This document shows, one piece after another, positions 53,966-63,596 of a stretch of DNA of 64,000 bases (position 1 is the stretch's first letter; each line of letters begins with the position of its first letter). The stretch is from Paraflavitalea pollutisoli. GTDB lineage: Bacteria > Bacteroidota > Bacteroidia > Chitinophagales > Chitinophagaceae. Below the pieces are notes generated by a model. That model was not told the DNA's origin. It did no database searches and saw only the letters and a list, made by a program, of their open reading frames with translations. Location: positions 806,001-870,000 of the forward strand of contig NZ_JARKMX010000001.1 of assembly GCF_029360705.1 (NCBI RefSeq), read 5' to 3'. A program made the translations under genes and the position numbers.

Positions 53966-55333
53966 ATGATGCACAGAATGTTCACTTTGTGTTTGCTGAT
54001 CGTTACCCTTCCGGCGCTGGCCAGGCAGGACGATTCACTCCTGATAAGGTCCATTTCGGACGAAATATTAGTCAACGGAAAGGCATACGAAAACCTACGG
54101 GTGTTGACCAAGCAGGTAGGCGCGCGCCTCTCCGGATCGGCGGGCATGTACAAAGCAGAAGCCTGGGGGCAAAAGACGCTCGAACAGGCTGGCGCCGACA
54201 AAGTGTGGCTGCAGGCCTGTATGGTACCGCATTGGGTGCGTGGTGGCAAAGATGAAGCATACATCGTAGGACAGCCCCGCAATACGCCCCTCGATATACT
54301 GGCCCTCGGCAATTCGGCAGGTACAGGACCCAAAGGCGTCAAAGCCCTGGTAATCGTCATCAATTCTTTTGATGAACTGGAGCTACGGAAAGAAGAGGTG
54401 AAAGGAAAGATCGTTTTTTACAACTATAAGTTCAACAACAAACTGGTCAAAACCTTTCAGGCCTACGGCGATGCGGGTAAATATCGCGGACAGGGACCTA
54501 GCCGGGCTGCTAAATATGGGGCCGTGGCAGTACTCGTACGCTCGATGAGCAATGCGGCCGACAACAATCCCCATACTGGTGGAACTAACTACAACGATTC
54601 ATTTCCCAAAATTCCTGCTGCAGCGGTTGGCTTACACGATGCTGATAAGCTGGCCAGCCTGGTAAGCGCTAATAAAAATACTACCGTCTACTTAAAGACC
54701 CTCGCGCAGATGTTGCCAGATACGATTGGTCATAATGTTATTGGTGAATGGAAAGGCACCGAATTTCCCGACCAGATCATCACCATTGGCGGGCACCTGG
54801 ATTCCTGGGATCCTGCGGAAGGAGCACACGATGATGGTGCAGGTTGCGTGCAGTCGATTGAAGTATTAAGAGCCCTGAAGGCCATCGGCTACAAACCCAA
54901 AAGAACTATTCGGATCGTATTATTTGCCAATGAAGAGAATGGTCTTCGCGGTGGAACTAAATATGCGCAGGAGGCAAAAGAGAAAGGGGAGCAACATTAT
55001 TTTGCCCTTGAAAGTGACGAAGGCGGTTTCACGCCGCGTGGCTTTGGTTTTACTGCTTCAGAAGAGCAGTTGGCGAAGATCCGACAGTGGGCACCCTTGT
55101 TCAGGCCGTATGGCGTTTTTGAATTGAATGCTGGTGGTGGTGGTGCAGATATTGGTCCGCTCAACAGAACCTTCAAGACGCCGTTGGCCGGACTGGAACC
55201 CGATTCTCAGCGTTACTTTGATATTCATCATGCCCGCAGCGATGTATTCGAAGCTGTCAACAAAAGGGAATTGGAGCTGGGTGCAGTCAATATGGCTGCA
55301 TTGATTTATCTTGTCGATAAATACGGGTTGTAA
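53966..55333 (+). CDS. M28-family zinc aminopeptidase, secreted
   Basis: A 455-aa protein with a signal peptide (MMHRMFTLCLLIVTLPALA). A PA-type insert spans residues about 120-230. The M28 catalytic domain has two-zinc ligands in TIGGHLDSWDPAEGAHDDGAG and FANEENGLRGG, then ALESDEGGF and HHARSDVFE. It releases N-terminal amino acids from peptides in the periplasm or outside the cell. It lies 1 bp before the next small gene. Confidence 0.92.
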   Translation: MMHRMFTLCLLIVTLPALARQDDSLLIRSISDEILVNGKAYENLRVLTKQVGARLSGSAGMYKAEAWGQKTLEQAGADKVWLQACMVPHWVRGGKDEAYIVGQPRNTPLDILALGNSAGTGPKGVKALVIVINSFDELELRKEEVKGKIVFYNYKFNNKLVKTFQAYGDAGKYRGQGPSRAAKYGAVAVLVRSMSNAADNNPHTGGTNYNDSFPKIPAAAVGLHDADKLASLVSANKNTTVYLKTLAQMLPDTIGHNVIGEWKGTEFPDQIITIGGHLDSWDPAEGAHDDGAGCVQSIEVLRALKAIGYKPKRTIRIVLFANEENGLRGGTKYAQEAKEKGEQHYFALESDEGGFTPRGFGFTASEEQLAKIRQWAPLFRPYGVFELNAGGGGADIGPLNRTFKTPLAGLEPDSQRYFDIHHARSDVFEAVNKRELELGAVNMAALIYLVDKYGL

Positions 55334-55334
55334 A

Positions 55335-55724
55335 ATGAAAGCCAAACACTACATTACTATTACGGTACTGCTTATTATCGTAGGGTTCGTATACTTCCGT
55401 TATTATTGGGTCTTTGCCGACGGTACCAAGGCGGGCGTACTCAACACCTTCCAACGAAAAGGGTACATCTGGAAAACCTATGAGGGTAAGATCATACAAA
55501 GTGGTTTCAAAGCGAATATCCAGAGCAATGAGTTTGAATTTAGTGTAGTGAATGAGCGTGTCGCCAAGACATTGATGGAGAATTCGGGACGTGAGGTGGA
55601 GTTACATTATAAGAGTTATTTCGGAGCGCTGCCCTGGCGTGGTATGCAGACGTTCATTGTCGACAGTATATACCAGATCCGGAATGCCAATGGCGAAACG
55701 ATCATACGGCCGAAGAACAACTAG
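55335..55724 (+). CDS. Small single-pass membrane protein, unknown function
   Basis: A 129-aa protein with one N-terminal membrane segment (ITITVLLIIVGFVYFRYYWVF) and a beta-rich outer part (GTKAGVLNTFQRKGYIWKTYEGKIIQ). Similar short proteins are widespread in Bacteroidota. The start at 55335 follows the M28 stop by one base; an in-frame upstream ATG (55311) would overlap it. It is probably in one operon with the peptidase. Confidence 0.82.
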   Translation: MKAKHYITITVLLIIVGFVYFRYYWVFADGTKAGVLNTFQRKGYIWKTYEGKIIQSGFKANIQSNEFEFSVVNERVAKTLMENSGREVELHYKSYFGALPWRGMQTFIVDSIYQIRNANGETIIRPKNN

Positions 55725-55783
55725 GTTTTATGGTGCTACAACAGGCATGAGTTCCTGCATTTATAACAAAATTGTACTAACCA

Positions 55784-55806
55784 CCCGGCATCCTTGCCGG
55801 GCTTTT
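55784..55806. terminator. Terminator between convergent genes
   Basis: CCCGGC (55784-55789) pairs with GCCGGG (55796-55801), followed by CTTTTTATT. Confidence 0.82.
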
Positions 55807-55808
55807 TA

Positions 55809-56519
55809 TTACCTGGAACCTGCGAGGAGGCAAAATACAGTAGGGCGCTTATGAAGATCGGGCACGCCTTTCTTCCATTCGGCCACCGTTTTGGTTTGAA
55901 TGAATTCTGTAGTCGAGGTAAGGTCAGTGGCAACGCAGATACGGGTGTTGGGCTGGCAGCCTTTGAGTAGGGCCTCGAGCAATTGATTGTTGCGGTAGGG
56001 TGTTTCGATAAAAATCTGGGTACATTGTTTGAGGGCTGAGGCTGCTTCGATCTCACGGATCGCTTTGAAACGGTGTCCGGTATCGATCGGCAGGTAGCCG
56101 ACAAATTGAAACTGCTGACCATTCATGCCGCTACCCATCAGGGCCAGTAATAAAGCACTGGGTCCTGTCAGGGGCTTTACCACGGCATTGGCCTCATGGG
56201 CCAGGCCAGCCAGGATCTGACCCGGATCGGCCACTCCCGGACAACCAGCCTCGCTGATTATACCAATGGTACGCCCTGCTTTCAGGTGTTGCCTGAACTG
56301 GTTGCGTACGGCATCTTCTGCTTTGTGGATTGTAACCCAGGTATAGTCGTCGATCACCATTTCCTTCCACAATACTTTGAGGTATCGCCTTGCGCTACGC
56401 TCATTTTCCACAAAGAAAACCTGGCATTCTTTTACTGCATCGAGTACATAAGCGGGAATGGTCTGTGTGGCTGTTTCGTGCAGGAAACAGGGTATCAGGT
56501 ATACTTTCGCTGAAGACAT
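55809..56519 (-). CDS. Tetrapyrrole-methylase-family SAM methyltransferase (RsmI-like)
   Basis: A 236-aa protein of the PF00590 fold. GIISEAGCPGVADPGQ is the RsmI-type SAM loop, followed by VKPLTGPSALLLALMGSGMNGQQF, FVGYLPID and ETPYRNNQLLEALLK. RsmI methylates C1402 of 16S rRNA. This clade is a shorter, divergent relative, so the substrate is uncertain. It lies 3 bp after the EI24 gene on the same strand, as one unit. Confidence 0.85.
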   Translation of the reverse strand: MSSAKVYLIPCFLHETATQTIPAYVLDAVKECQVFFVENERSARRYLKVLWKEMVIDDYTWVTIHKAEDAVRNQFRQHLKAGRTIGIISEAGCPGVADPGQILAGLAHEANAVVKPLTGPSALLLALMGSGMNGQQFQFVGYLPIDTGHRFKAIREIEAASALKQCTQIFIETPYRNNQLLEALLKGCQPNTRICVATDLTSTTEFIQTKTVAEWKKGVPDLHKRPTVFCLLAGSR

Positions 56520-56522
56520 GAC

Positions 56523-57284
56523 TTATACTTCTTTATGTTGGTAATACAAACTGATCGTCGCGGCGATCACGGCATAGGCGGGGGCCAGCACCCATCCCAG
56601 TATGGGTACCAGGTGCATCAGGTAAAATATGATCCCATTTCCGATTGCAAGGCCTTTATGTTTACCAATGAATTCAATACTTTCTGTGGGAGACAGTTTG
56701 TGACGTTCGCAGCTGTAGTCCAGCATGGAAAACCCATAGTAGTAGCACTCTACAAACAACACAATGACCGGTGTTACCCAGCCTACCACGGGGAAAAATG
56801 ACAGGATCAATAATGAAACGGAATACACTGTTTGCCACAATGTATTACGCAAAGCGAGTTTGATACCACGTGCCATATCCTTGAAAAGCTGTGACCAACT
56901 GAATGGATAGTCCTTACCGGCAATGATCGATTCGGTTTTTTCGCTGAGATAAGCAAACAGCGGCGAGCCGATGATCAGGAAAAGATATTTGAACAGGGAA
57001 AAGTAAAAAAGTACCAGGATCAGGCGCACCATGATCTCGCCCATCATAAAAATGAAGCTCAGAAAACCACTGCTCTGGCGGTGTAACCAGCGGTCTATAC
57101 CCAGGCTATGGCTCAGGTAAGTAACTGCGGCACCAGACGAAGTCCAGAAAAAGTACATGCCTACCATAAACAGGATGGTATACAAAATACCTGGAATGAT
57201 AATCCACTTCCATAACCGGTGCTTTGAAATGAACTTGTGTGCCCTTGAATAGGACTGGATAGCTATTACGATTTCTTTCAGCAA
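56523..57284 (-). CDS. EI24/CysZ-like integral membrane protein
   Basis: A 253-aa protein with four to five membrane segments (residues about 28-48, 75-115, 150-185 and 215-245). The EI24 pattern is visible: KYLFLIIGSPLFAYLSEKTESI and LLILSFFPVVGWVTPVIVLFVECYYYGFSMLDY. The family includes CysZ, a sulfate uptake protein of Gamma-proteobacteria. Here it is away from the cys operon, so sulfate transport is a suggestion only. Confidence 0.85.
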   Translation of the reverse strand: MLKEIVIAIQSYSRAHKFISKHRLWKWIIIPGILYTILFMVGMYFFWTSSGAAVTYLSHSLGIDRWLHRQSSGFLSFIFMMGEIMVRLILVLFYFSLFKYLFLIIGSPLFAYLSEKTESIIAGKDYPFSWSQLFKDMARGIKLALRNTLWQTVYSVSLLILSFFPVVGWVTPVIVLFVECYYYGFSMLDYSCERHKLSPTESIEFIGKHKGLAIGNGIIFYLMHLVPILGWVLAPAYAVIAATISLYYQHKEV

Positions 57285-57377
57285 GTTTAATAAATTTGAG
57301 GTGCCCTGGGCTATGACTCACAGGATAAGGAAATGCTTGTGCAGTCAAACTTAACAAATATATCTATTGAATTGGCA

Positions 57378-58010
57378 ATGAAAAAACTGGAGCAGGATTT
57401 TTATGAGCGTGCCGATGTAATACGGATTGCCCGGGAGTTGCTCGGGAAGGTGCTGGTGACTAACTTCGATGGCTTATTTACTTCGGGCAGGATCGTAGAA
57501 ACGGAAGCCTATGCTGGAGAGATCGACCGGGCTTCGCATGCCTGGGCCGGCCGTCGTACCAATCGTACAGAAGTCATGTATCAGGCAGGCGGCACCGCGT
57601 ATGTCTACCTCTGTTATGGTATTCACCAGATGTTCAATGTAGTGACCAACCAGCAAGACATTCCCCACGCCATCCTGATAAGAGCGGTGGATCCGATGGA
57701 AGGCATAGCCACCATGATGCAACGTACCGGTAAAAAAGTGGTAGACTATACGCTAACCAAAGGACCAGGCAATGTGGGGAAGGCGCTGGGGTTTTATACC
57801 CGGCATACGGGACTCAGCCTGTTAGGGCCTGAAATTTACATTGCCGATGATAGCTACCAGGTAAAGAAAAGCAGCATACTGGCTACCCCACGTATAGGGG
57901 TGGATTATGCCGGCGATGATGCCGCTTTGCCCTACAGGTTTATTATAGCTGACAATCCCTATGTTAGTGGAAAGAAGATTGGGTTGGCTAAGAAGCGTAC
58001 AGGAAAATAA
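57378..58010 (+). CDS. mpg: 3-methyladenine DNA glycosylase (Mpg/AAG family)
   Basis: A 210-aa monofunctional glycosylase. Motifs: IARELLGKVLVTNFDG, RIVETEAYAGEIDRASHAW, RTEVMYQAGGTAYVYLCYGIHQMFNVVT and LTKGPGNVGKALG. It excises alkylated purines for base-excision repair. MKKLEQDFYER at 57378 fits the family start better than the ATG at 57333, which overlaps the divergent EI24 upstream region. Confidence 0.93.
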   Translation: MKKLEQDFYERADVIRIARELLGKVLVTNFDGLFTSGRIVETEAYAGEIDRASHAWAGRRTNRTEVMYQAGGTAYVYLCYGIHQMFNVVTNQQDIPHAILIRAVDPMEGIATMMQRTGKKVVDYTLTKGPGNVGKALGFYTRHTGLSLLGPEIYIADDSYQVKKSSILATPRIGVDYAGDDAALPYRFIIADNPYVSGKKIGLAKKRTGK

Positions 58011-58016
58011 ACTGCC

Positions 58017-59048
58017 TTAGAAGCGGGGACAGGGAATTCCTTTGTATTCTGGTGGTCGGTTAATATAAATGAGGGAGATCTCTATTCCGCCACGGCTTTG
58101 GGATGCAGTTTTGAGGCTCGAGATATTGACATCATAAGAGGCTCCCAGCCGGAAACCGCCAAACTCGAGACCAATATAAGGAATCACTGCGTCGTTGACA
58201 TTGTTGAAACGCGTCCAGAGGCCAGCGTAGAAGTTGGTGGGGTTTTCTTCATCCCCATTGACGTTGAACCCAGCGGCACCGCCCAGTACGATATTGTTGG
58301 CTGCGGCTTGTCTGCTGAAAAGAGAGCTCAGGTAGATCGTTTTGCTGCGGTCGCCCAACGGAATAGCACCACCGGCATGGGCCGTGATCCTGGGGTTGAG
58401 CGTATAATACACACCAGTAAAACTTTCCTGGGGTTTGTTGATATGATAAGCCGAAAGGCCAAGATAAAAGTTATTGTATCCGTCGGTAGAACCGTTGTAT
58501 AAAGCGCCGAGACTGAAGTCAAAATACTTTACGTTCACTACCTGGTCATCGACAGCTTCTCCACTGGGGAAACTCCAGCCACCAAAAGGATCGAGCTCGT
58601 TTTCGAAATGAAGCTTGGTTCCGTCCAGGCGTTTGTTGGAATACGTACCCTGAAAGCCGATACCCAGTTGATGCAGCCCGTTTTCATCCAGCCCCTTGTG
58701 GTAGGCGGTGGTTACCGATATCGTATTGGTGGTCAGTATTCCATTTGCTGTTCTATCAGTCATCGCCATGACGCCCACCCCCCAGGTATCGAGTTCCGAG
58801 ATACGTCCGGTCAAAATGGGCATATCGAAAGAGGCGGTGGAGGTAACAAATGCATTGCTGATGGCAGGCCATTGATCGCGGTAATTGCCTGCAACGCGGA
58901 AGGTACCGTTGAACTTGCCGGTCAAGGCAGGATTAAGGGTAAGCGGAGACACAAAGAATTGGGAAAAATTAGGATCCTGGGCTATTGCAGACGCATTGGC
59001 CAAAATCAGGCAAACAGCCGAAATAATTGTGAAGATCCTCATCCGCAT
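58017..59048 (-). CDS. PorP/SprF-family type IX secretion membrane protein
   Basis: A 343-aa outer-membrane protein with a signal peptide (MRMRIFTIISAVCLILANASAIAQ). DPNFSQFFVSPLTLNPALTGKFNGTFRVAGNYRDQWP is the PorP/SprF signature, followed by repeated barrel strands. Members link T9SS to specific surface adhesins or assist PorK/N/M/L complexes. Several copies per genome are usual, so this is not necessarily the core PorP. It is solitary, not next to a large T9SS cargo gene. Confidence 0.9.
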   Translation of the reverse strand: MRMRIFTIISAVCLILANASAIAQDPNFSQFFVSPLTLNPALTGKFNGTFRVAGNYRDQWPAISNAFVTSTASFDMPILTGRISELDTWGVGVMAMTDRTANGILTTNTISVTTAYHKGLDENGLHQLGIGFQGTYSNKRLDGTKLHFENELDPFGGWSFPSGEAVDDQVVNVKYFDFSLGALYNGSTDGYNNFYLGLSAYHINKPQESFTGVYYTLNPRITAHAGGAIPLGDRSKTIYLSSLFSRQAAANNIVLGGAAGFNVNGDEENPTNFYAGLWTRFNNVNDAVIPYIGLEFGGFRLGASYDVNISSLKTASQSRGGIEISLIYINRPPEYKGIPCPRF

Positions 59049-59107
59049 AGTTGGTACTTACTAGTGACTACAAAATACGACAAAAAGAGGGAAAGACAAT
59101 ATGAAAT

Positions 59108-59758
59108 TTACATTTGGACCTTTACTCCAAACGAAAGGTCGCCTGCGTCTCCCAAACCGGGCACAATGTAGCCTTTGGCGGTAAGTTCCTCGTCGATGGC
59201 TCCGCACCATAATTTCACATTGGGTTCGCTGCGGATCACGTATTCGATCCCTACAGTACAGGCAATGGCCACAACGATATGGATCTCCCGGGGATGCCCC
59301 TCTTCGCGCAGGTACTGGATCGTTTTGACCAGCGACGAGCCGGTGGCCAGCATCGGGTCGGAAATGATCACCACCCGGTTTTCCAGTTCCGGGCAGGAAA
59401 CATACTCCAGGCTAATTTCAAAGGAGCCGTCACGGTTGTGTTTCCGGTAGGCGGAAATAAAGGCATTGTCGGCCTTATCGAAATAATTCAACAATCCGTT
59501 GTGCAGAGGCAGACCAGCTCGGAGAATGGTGGCCAAAACCGGTTGTTCTTGGAGAACATCGCAAACTGAAATACCCAGCGGCGTCTGAACCTCCCGCTCC
59601 TCGAAATCAAGTACTTTACTGATCTCATAGGCCGCGACCTCACCAATACGCTCCAGGTTACGACGAAAGCGCATCCTGTCCGTTTGCACCTGTACATCGC
59701 GCAACTCGCTGATCCATTGGGTTACCAGTGAACTTTGATCACTTAAATTGATTACCAT
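59108..59758 (-). CDS. upp: Uracil phosphoribosyltransferase
   Basis: A 216-aa pyrimidine salvage enzyme. It has TILRAGLPLHNGLLNYFDKA, VVIISDPMLATGSSLVKTIQYL (PRPP loop) and WCGAIDEELTAKGYIVPGLGDAGDLSFG at the uracil site. It makes UMP from uracil and PRPP. Confidence 0.95.
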   Translation of the reverse strand: MVINLSDQSSLVTQWISELRDVQVQTDRMRFRRNLERIGEVAAYEISKVLDFEEREVQTPLGISVCDVLQEQPVLATILRAGLPLHNGLLNYFDKADNAFISAYRKHNRDGSFEISLEYVSCPELENRVVIISDPMLATGSSLVKTIQYLREEGHPREIHIVVAIACTVGIEYVIRSEPNVKLWCGAIDEELTAKGYIVPGLGDAGDLSFGVKVQM

Positions 59759-59845
59759 GCTTTAAGTTTTGGATTTTGGTGGCGAAGCCTGACATTTGGT
59801 GGACAAAACTAAAACCTACGTTCTGAAATCAGAAATAATAAAATT

Positions 59846-60970
59846 ATGGTATATCGTGTAATAGGGCTCATGAGCGGGAGTTCACTGGATGGGTTGGATA
59901 TCGCATTTGTAGAATTTCACGAGCAGGCAGGCACCTGGAGCTACGAGGTGAAAGCCACCGCCTGCTATGCCTACAGCGAAGAGTGGATCGAAAAATTAAA
60001 AAAGGCGACCTCCCTTAATGCGCTCGACTATCAGCTGCTCCACACTGCCTATGGGCATTATACCGGTCAGCTGGTGAATTCATTTATTGAGGAAAATGGC
60101 TTGGAGTATAAGGTCCAACTAATTGCTTCCCATGGACATACCACTTTTCACGTGCCCGCCCGGCAAATGACTGCCCAATTGGGTGACGGTGCCGCGATTG
60201 CCGCCATTACGGGCATCAACGTGGTGAGCGATTTGCGGGCAATGGACGTAGCCCTGGGCGGACATGGGGCTCCCATCGTACCGATTGGAGAAAAACAGTT
60301 GTTGAAAGCGTATCCATTATTTCTGAATCTTGGCGGCATTGCCAATGTTTCCTGTAATATGACGGATGCTTACACAGCTTTCGATGTGTGCCCTGCCAAC
60401 CGGGTATTGAATATGCTCGCCAATAAGGCTGGAAAGGCATTTGACGAAAGCGGCCAGCTGGCGGCGTCGGGTACACTACAACCCGAATTGCTTAAAACCC
60501 TCGATTCGCTCGAATACTATCAATTGAAAGGCCCCAAGTCATTGGCCAATGATTTTGGAACCGATGTCATCTATCCCCTGGTGGCAGGTTTCCGGTTTGG
60601 CAAAAAGGATACCTGGATACAGGATGCTTTGCGTACGTATGTAGAGCATATCGCTTTGCAGGTAAAGAGGGCTTTGCCGCCGGTGGTCACGCATGCTGCG
60701 ACAGCTGAAGAGGCCGGCACGCGCTCGCTGCTGGTAACGGGTGGGGGTGCCCACAATACTTTTCTGGTAGAGCGCCTAACCGAATTATTGCTTGAAGACA
60801 ATATCGAGGTTACTGTTCCTGATAAAGACCTGGTCGATTTTAAAGAAGCCATCATCATGGGGTTGATCGGCGTACTGCGCTGGCGTGAAGAGAACAATGT
60901 GTTGGCCTCTGTCACTGGCGCACGCCGCAACAGCATCGGCGGTGCGGTATGGATTGGTCAGGAAGCCTAG
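59846..60970 (+). CDS. anmK: Anhydro-N-acetylmuramic acid kinase
   Basis: A 374-aa sugar kinase for peptidoglycan recycling. RVIGLMSGSSLDGLDIAFVEF is the N-terminal phosphate loop. SHGHTTFHVP, NVVSDLRAMDVALGGHGAPIVPIGE, LNLGGIANVSC, AFDVCPANRVLNMLA and LLVTGGGAHNTFLVERL follow. It phosphorylates and opens 1,6-anhydro-MurNAc to MurNAc-6-phosphate. It is monocistronic. Confidence 0.95.
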   Translation: MVYRVIGLMSGSSLDGLDIAFVEFHEQAGTWSYEVKATACYAYSEEWIEKLKKATSLNALDYQLLHTAYGHYTGQLVNSFIEENGLEYKVQLIASHGHTTFHVPARQMTAQLGDGAAIAAITGINVVSDLRAMDVALGGHGAPIVPIGEKQLLKAYPLFLNLGGIANVSCNMTDAYTAFDVCPANRVLNMLANKAGKAFDESGQLAASGTLQPELLKTLDSLEYYQLKGPKSLANDFGTDVIYPLVAGFRFGKKDTWIQDALRTYVEHIALQVKRALPPVVTHAATAEEAGTRSLLVTGGGAHNTFLVERLTELLLEDNIEVTVPDKDLVDFKEAIIMGLIGVLRWREENNVLASVTGARRNSIGGAVWIGQEA

Positions 60971-60996
60971 TGGCCTCCATAAAATAATAATTGGTT

Positions 60997-61037
60997 CCGG
61001 ACGGCTGGCAAGTGTTGAGCACGCATCAGCCGTCCGG
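60997..61037 (+). terminator. Terminator after anmK
   Basis: CCGGACGGCTG (60997-61007) pairs perfectly with CAGCCGTCCGG (61027-61037) across a 19-nt loop, followed by TGCATTTTAT. Confidence 0.72.
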
Positions 61038-61139
61038 TGCATTTTATGAGGTCAGTCATCACGGACCCGCTTTCAGTTCTCACAACTCCCTACAGTTTTG
61101 TATCTTGTACGTGCTAGTCGCCATTCAATAGCTTATCAA

Positions 61140-62882
61140 ATGCGTAGAACCATTCAACCCTCTGCATTCCCAGGGATGCTGCTGTTATTGCTGATCTGTA
61201 TATCCTCTTACGGACAAAATGCCTCTTCGACAGAAAAAAAACTATTCAAGCTGCTGCGGAAAGAGTTCATCGCAGACAACGCGTACAAAACAGTGGCCTT
61301 TGTGGAGCAGCGTTGGCGGGTGGCCGGTAACAAAGGGTTCAACGAAAGTATATGGCAGGTGGAGCAGATCTTGCAACAGGCCGGTTTTGTAAAAGAAACC
61401 ACTGGTGAGGGGGATGCTGTGTTGACCTACCGGATCGAAAAACGTCCGCTCAAAAGACCTACCTGGGAGCCCCTTCAGGCGCAATTATTCATCGAAGGGG
61501 AAAGCAAGCCTCTACTGGAATTTGCTACCAATCGCAATATGCTGGCCATGTATTCTGCTTCCACGGTTCCTGGAGGGATAACGGGTGAGCTGGTCGATAT
61601 CGGCAAAGCCACGGAAAAAGACCTTGAGGGGAAAGACTATTCCGGCAAGATCCTCCTGGCGGATGGCGGCATTGGAAATGCTTATGCAAAAGCCATGAAG
61701 ACGGGTGCCCTGGGGGCTTTGGCCTATTCGCTGCCTGGCTATACGCAGCCGGAAAAACACATTAATTCCATACAGTTCCAGTCTATTCGCCTGGAGACAG
61801 ATAGCGCCAAACGCAAATGGGGAATACTATTGTCATCGGCAGCCCGGCAAAAGCTGAAAGATGCCCTGGCAAAGGGTACCGTAAAACTGCGGGTGGTTAC
61901 GGCATCCAATATATATGCTGCTGAAGAATTGACGATCGTAGCCAATGTACGGGGTACGGTTCATCCTGCTGAGCGGTTTGTGTTCAGCGCCCATGTGCAG
62001 GAACCGGGTGCCAACGACAATGCCACCGGAGTTGGTACCCTGGCGGAAATGGCCCGCGTAACAGCCAGTCTGGTAAAGGCTGGTAAAGTAAAACCTGGAC
62101 GAACCATCACCTTCCTGTGGGGTGATGAGATCATTTCTACCGGACGATACATCAAAGACGATTCTGTGCGGGCAAAAGGTATTAAATGGGGGCTCAGCCT
62201 GGACATGGTCGGAGAAAATACCGAAAAGACCGGTGGCACCTTCCTCATCGAAAAGATGCCAGATCCTTCAGCCATCTGGACCCGCGGAAAAGAAAAACAT
62301 TCAGAATGGGGCGGCTCACCACTGAAAGAAGCTGATATGTTTCCGCACTATTTCAATGACCTCCTCCTGAACCGCTGCCTCGAAGAATCCAGGGCCACCG
62401 GATGGGTCGTCAATACCAACCCATTTGAAGGGGGTAGCGACCATACCCCGTTTCTGCAGGCGAAGATTCCAGGCTTATTAATGTGGCATTTCACGGACGT
62501 GTTCTATCATACAGACGGTGACCGGCTCGACATGGTTTCGGCTGATGAAATGAAACACGTGGGAGTAAGTTCCATGGTTACGGCGTTACTGCTTACACAG
62601 GCCAATGAAAAAACTGCCCGGGCATTGATCCGGGATATCGCAGCCAATGCTGTAAAGCGCCTTGATATAGAAGGTGAACTTAGTAAAGCGGCCATACAAA
62701 AAGGGGGCAATGCCGGCGAGGAAAAGCATATCCTGGAAGTGTGGCGCAATTGGTACCTCGCTGCGCTGGAAGCTACCAAAGACATTCCCGTTACAGGTGC
62801 CGGAAAAAGCACCCATAGCACCATTGATAAAGCCAAAAGCCAGGTTCAGGAAGCTTTCACACGTAATACAACAGGGTGGTAA
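61140..62882 (+). CDS. M28-family peptidase, secreted
   Basis: A 580-aa protein with a signal peptide (MLLLLLICISSYGQ) after a short basic N-terminus. The M28 catalytic domain has zinc ligands in FVFSAHVQEPGANDNATGVGTLAEMAR, FLWGDEIISTGRY, LSLDMVGENTE and GGSDHTPFLQAKIPGLLMWHF. It is a distant relative of the M28 peptidase at 54 kb (different N-terminal part). An in-frame TTG at 61098 is less likely as start. Confidence 0.88.
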   Translation: MRRTIQPSAFPGMLLLLLICISSYGQNASSTEKKLFKLLRKEFIADNAYKTVAFVEQRWRVAGNKGFNESIWQVEQILQQAGFVKETTGEGDAVLTYRIEKRPLKRPTWEPLQAQLFIEGESKPLLEFATNRNMLAMYSASTVPGGITGELVDIGKATEKDLEGKDYSGKILLADGGIGNAYAKAMKTGALGALAYSLPGYTQPEKHINSIQFQSIRLETDSAKRKWGILLSSAARQKLKDALAKGTVKLRVVTASNIYAAEELTIVANVRGTVHPAERFVFSAHVQEPGANDNATGVGTLAEMARVTASLVKAGKVKPGRTITFLWGDEIISTGRYIKDDSVRAKGIKWGLSLDMVGENTEKTGGTFLIEKMPDPSAIWTRGKEKHSEWGGSPLKEADMFPHYFNDLLLNRCLEESRATGWVVNTNPFEGGSDHTPFLQAKIPGLLMWHFTDVFYHTDGDRLDMVSADEMKHVGVSSMVTALLLTQANEKTARALIRDIAANAVKRLDIEGELSKAAIQKGGNAGEEKHILEVWRNWYLAALEATKDIPVTGAGKSTHSTIDKAKSQVQEAFTRNTTGW

Positions 62883-62894
62883 AATACCACCGCA

Positions 62895-63596
62895 TTACGG
62901 CTTGGGCGCCCCTGCCGAGCGCTGGTGACTTTCTTTTGTACAGATATAGAGCCTCGAAGTTTTCTGGCGGCTACCTGTTTGGGTGTGGAAGCTAAACCCT
63001 GCTTTCTCTATTTTATTATTCAAGAAATCATGCTCATCCAACAGCATCACGACGCGGTTGACCTCTACGAACGTAAAAAGAAATTCCAGTACAGTGTACA
63101 TGGCACAGAGGGAATGATTGTTGGACAACAGCCGCTCTGGCTTGATCAGGAACTGTAACCTGAAGTCTCCCGGACTGACTTTGTATTGAAGGCTGATATC
63201 ATCAGTCGACGCCTGGTACACATCTGCCTGCGCCAAGGTGGAATTGTTATTCAGCACCATGAACGACTGAGCTGTGCCCGAACTGGCGATCCGGGTATAG
63301 ATCTCCTGTAAATGATCGACATGGGCTTCCTTCTTCAGGTGCCGCGTATACTCCCAGGGTAGCCAGTGATAGACGACCGGCAGGTCGGAAGAAAGGCATA
63401 GCAGCCGCAAGGAAATAATAGCCTGTTCGGGCTCAAAATGTTTGCTGTAAGCAATGTTTTGAACCGAATCGTAGGAAACAGGTTTGCACAACAATTTGCG
63501 CTCGACATTCATAGTAGCAGGTTTGGCAGACTCTTTAAATTGACCTGCCAGGTCTTTTAACGCTACCGGCGTAGATAATAATAAACTGGCGGACAT
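62895..63596 (-). CDS. GNAT acyltransferase of siderophore-biosynthesis type (AlcB/IucB-like)
   Basis: A 233-aa protein. Residues about 75-225 look like the AlcB-type acetyltransferase fold (PF13523): YHWLPWEYTRHLKKEAHVDHLQEIYTRI, FMVLNNNSTLAQADVYQA, DFRLQFLIKPERLLSNNHSLCAMYTVLEFLFTF and VNRVVMLLDEHDFLNNKIEKAGFSF. In known clusters this fold acylates N-hydroxylated diamines for hydroxamate siderophores. No NIS synthetase is visible, but one could lie past the right edge. The first 50 residues are unassigned. Confidence 0.75.
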   Translation of the reverse strand: MSASLLLSTPVALKDLAGQFKESAKPATMNVERKLLCKPVSYDSVQNIAYSKHFEPEQAIISLRLLCLSSDLPVVYHWLPWEYTRHLKKEAHVDHLQEIYTRIASSGTAQSFMVLNNNSTLAQADVYQASTDDISLQYKVSPGDFRLQFLIKPERLLSNNHSLCAMYTVLEFLFTFVEVNRVVMLLDEHDFLNNKIEKAGFSFHTQTGSRQKTSRLYICTKESHQRSAGAPKP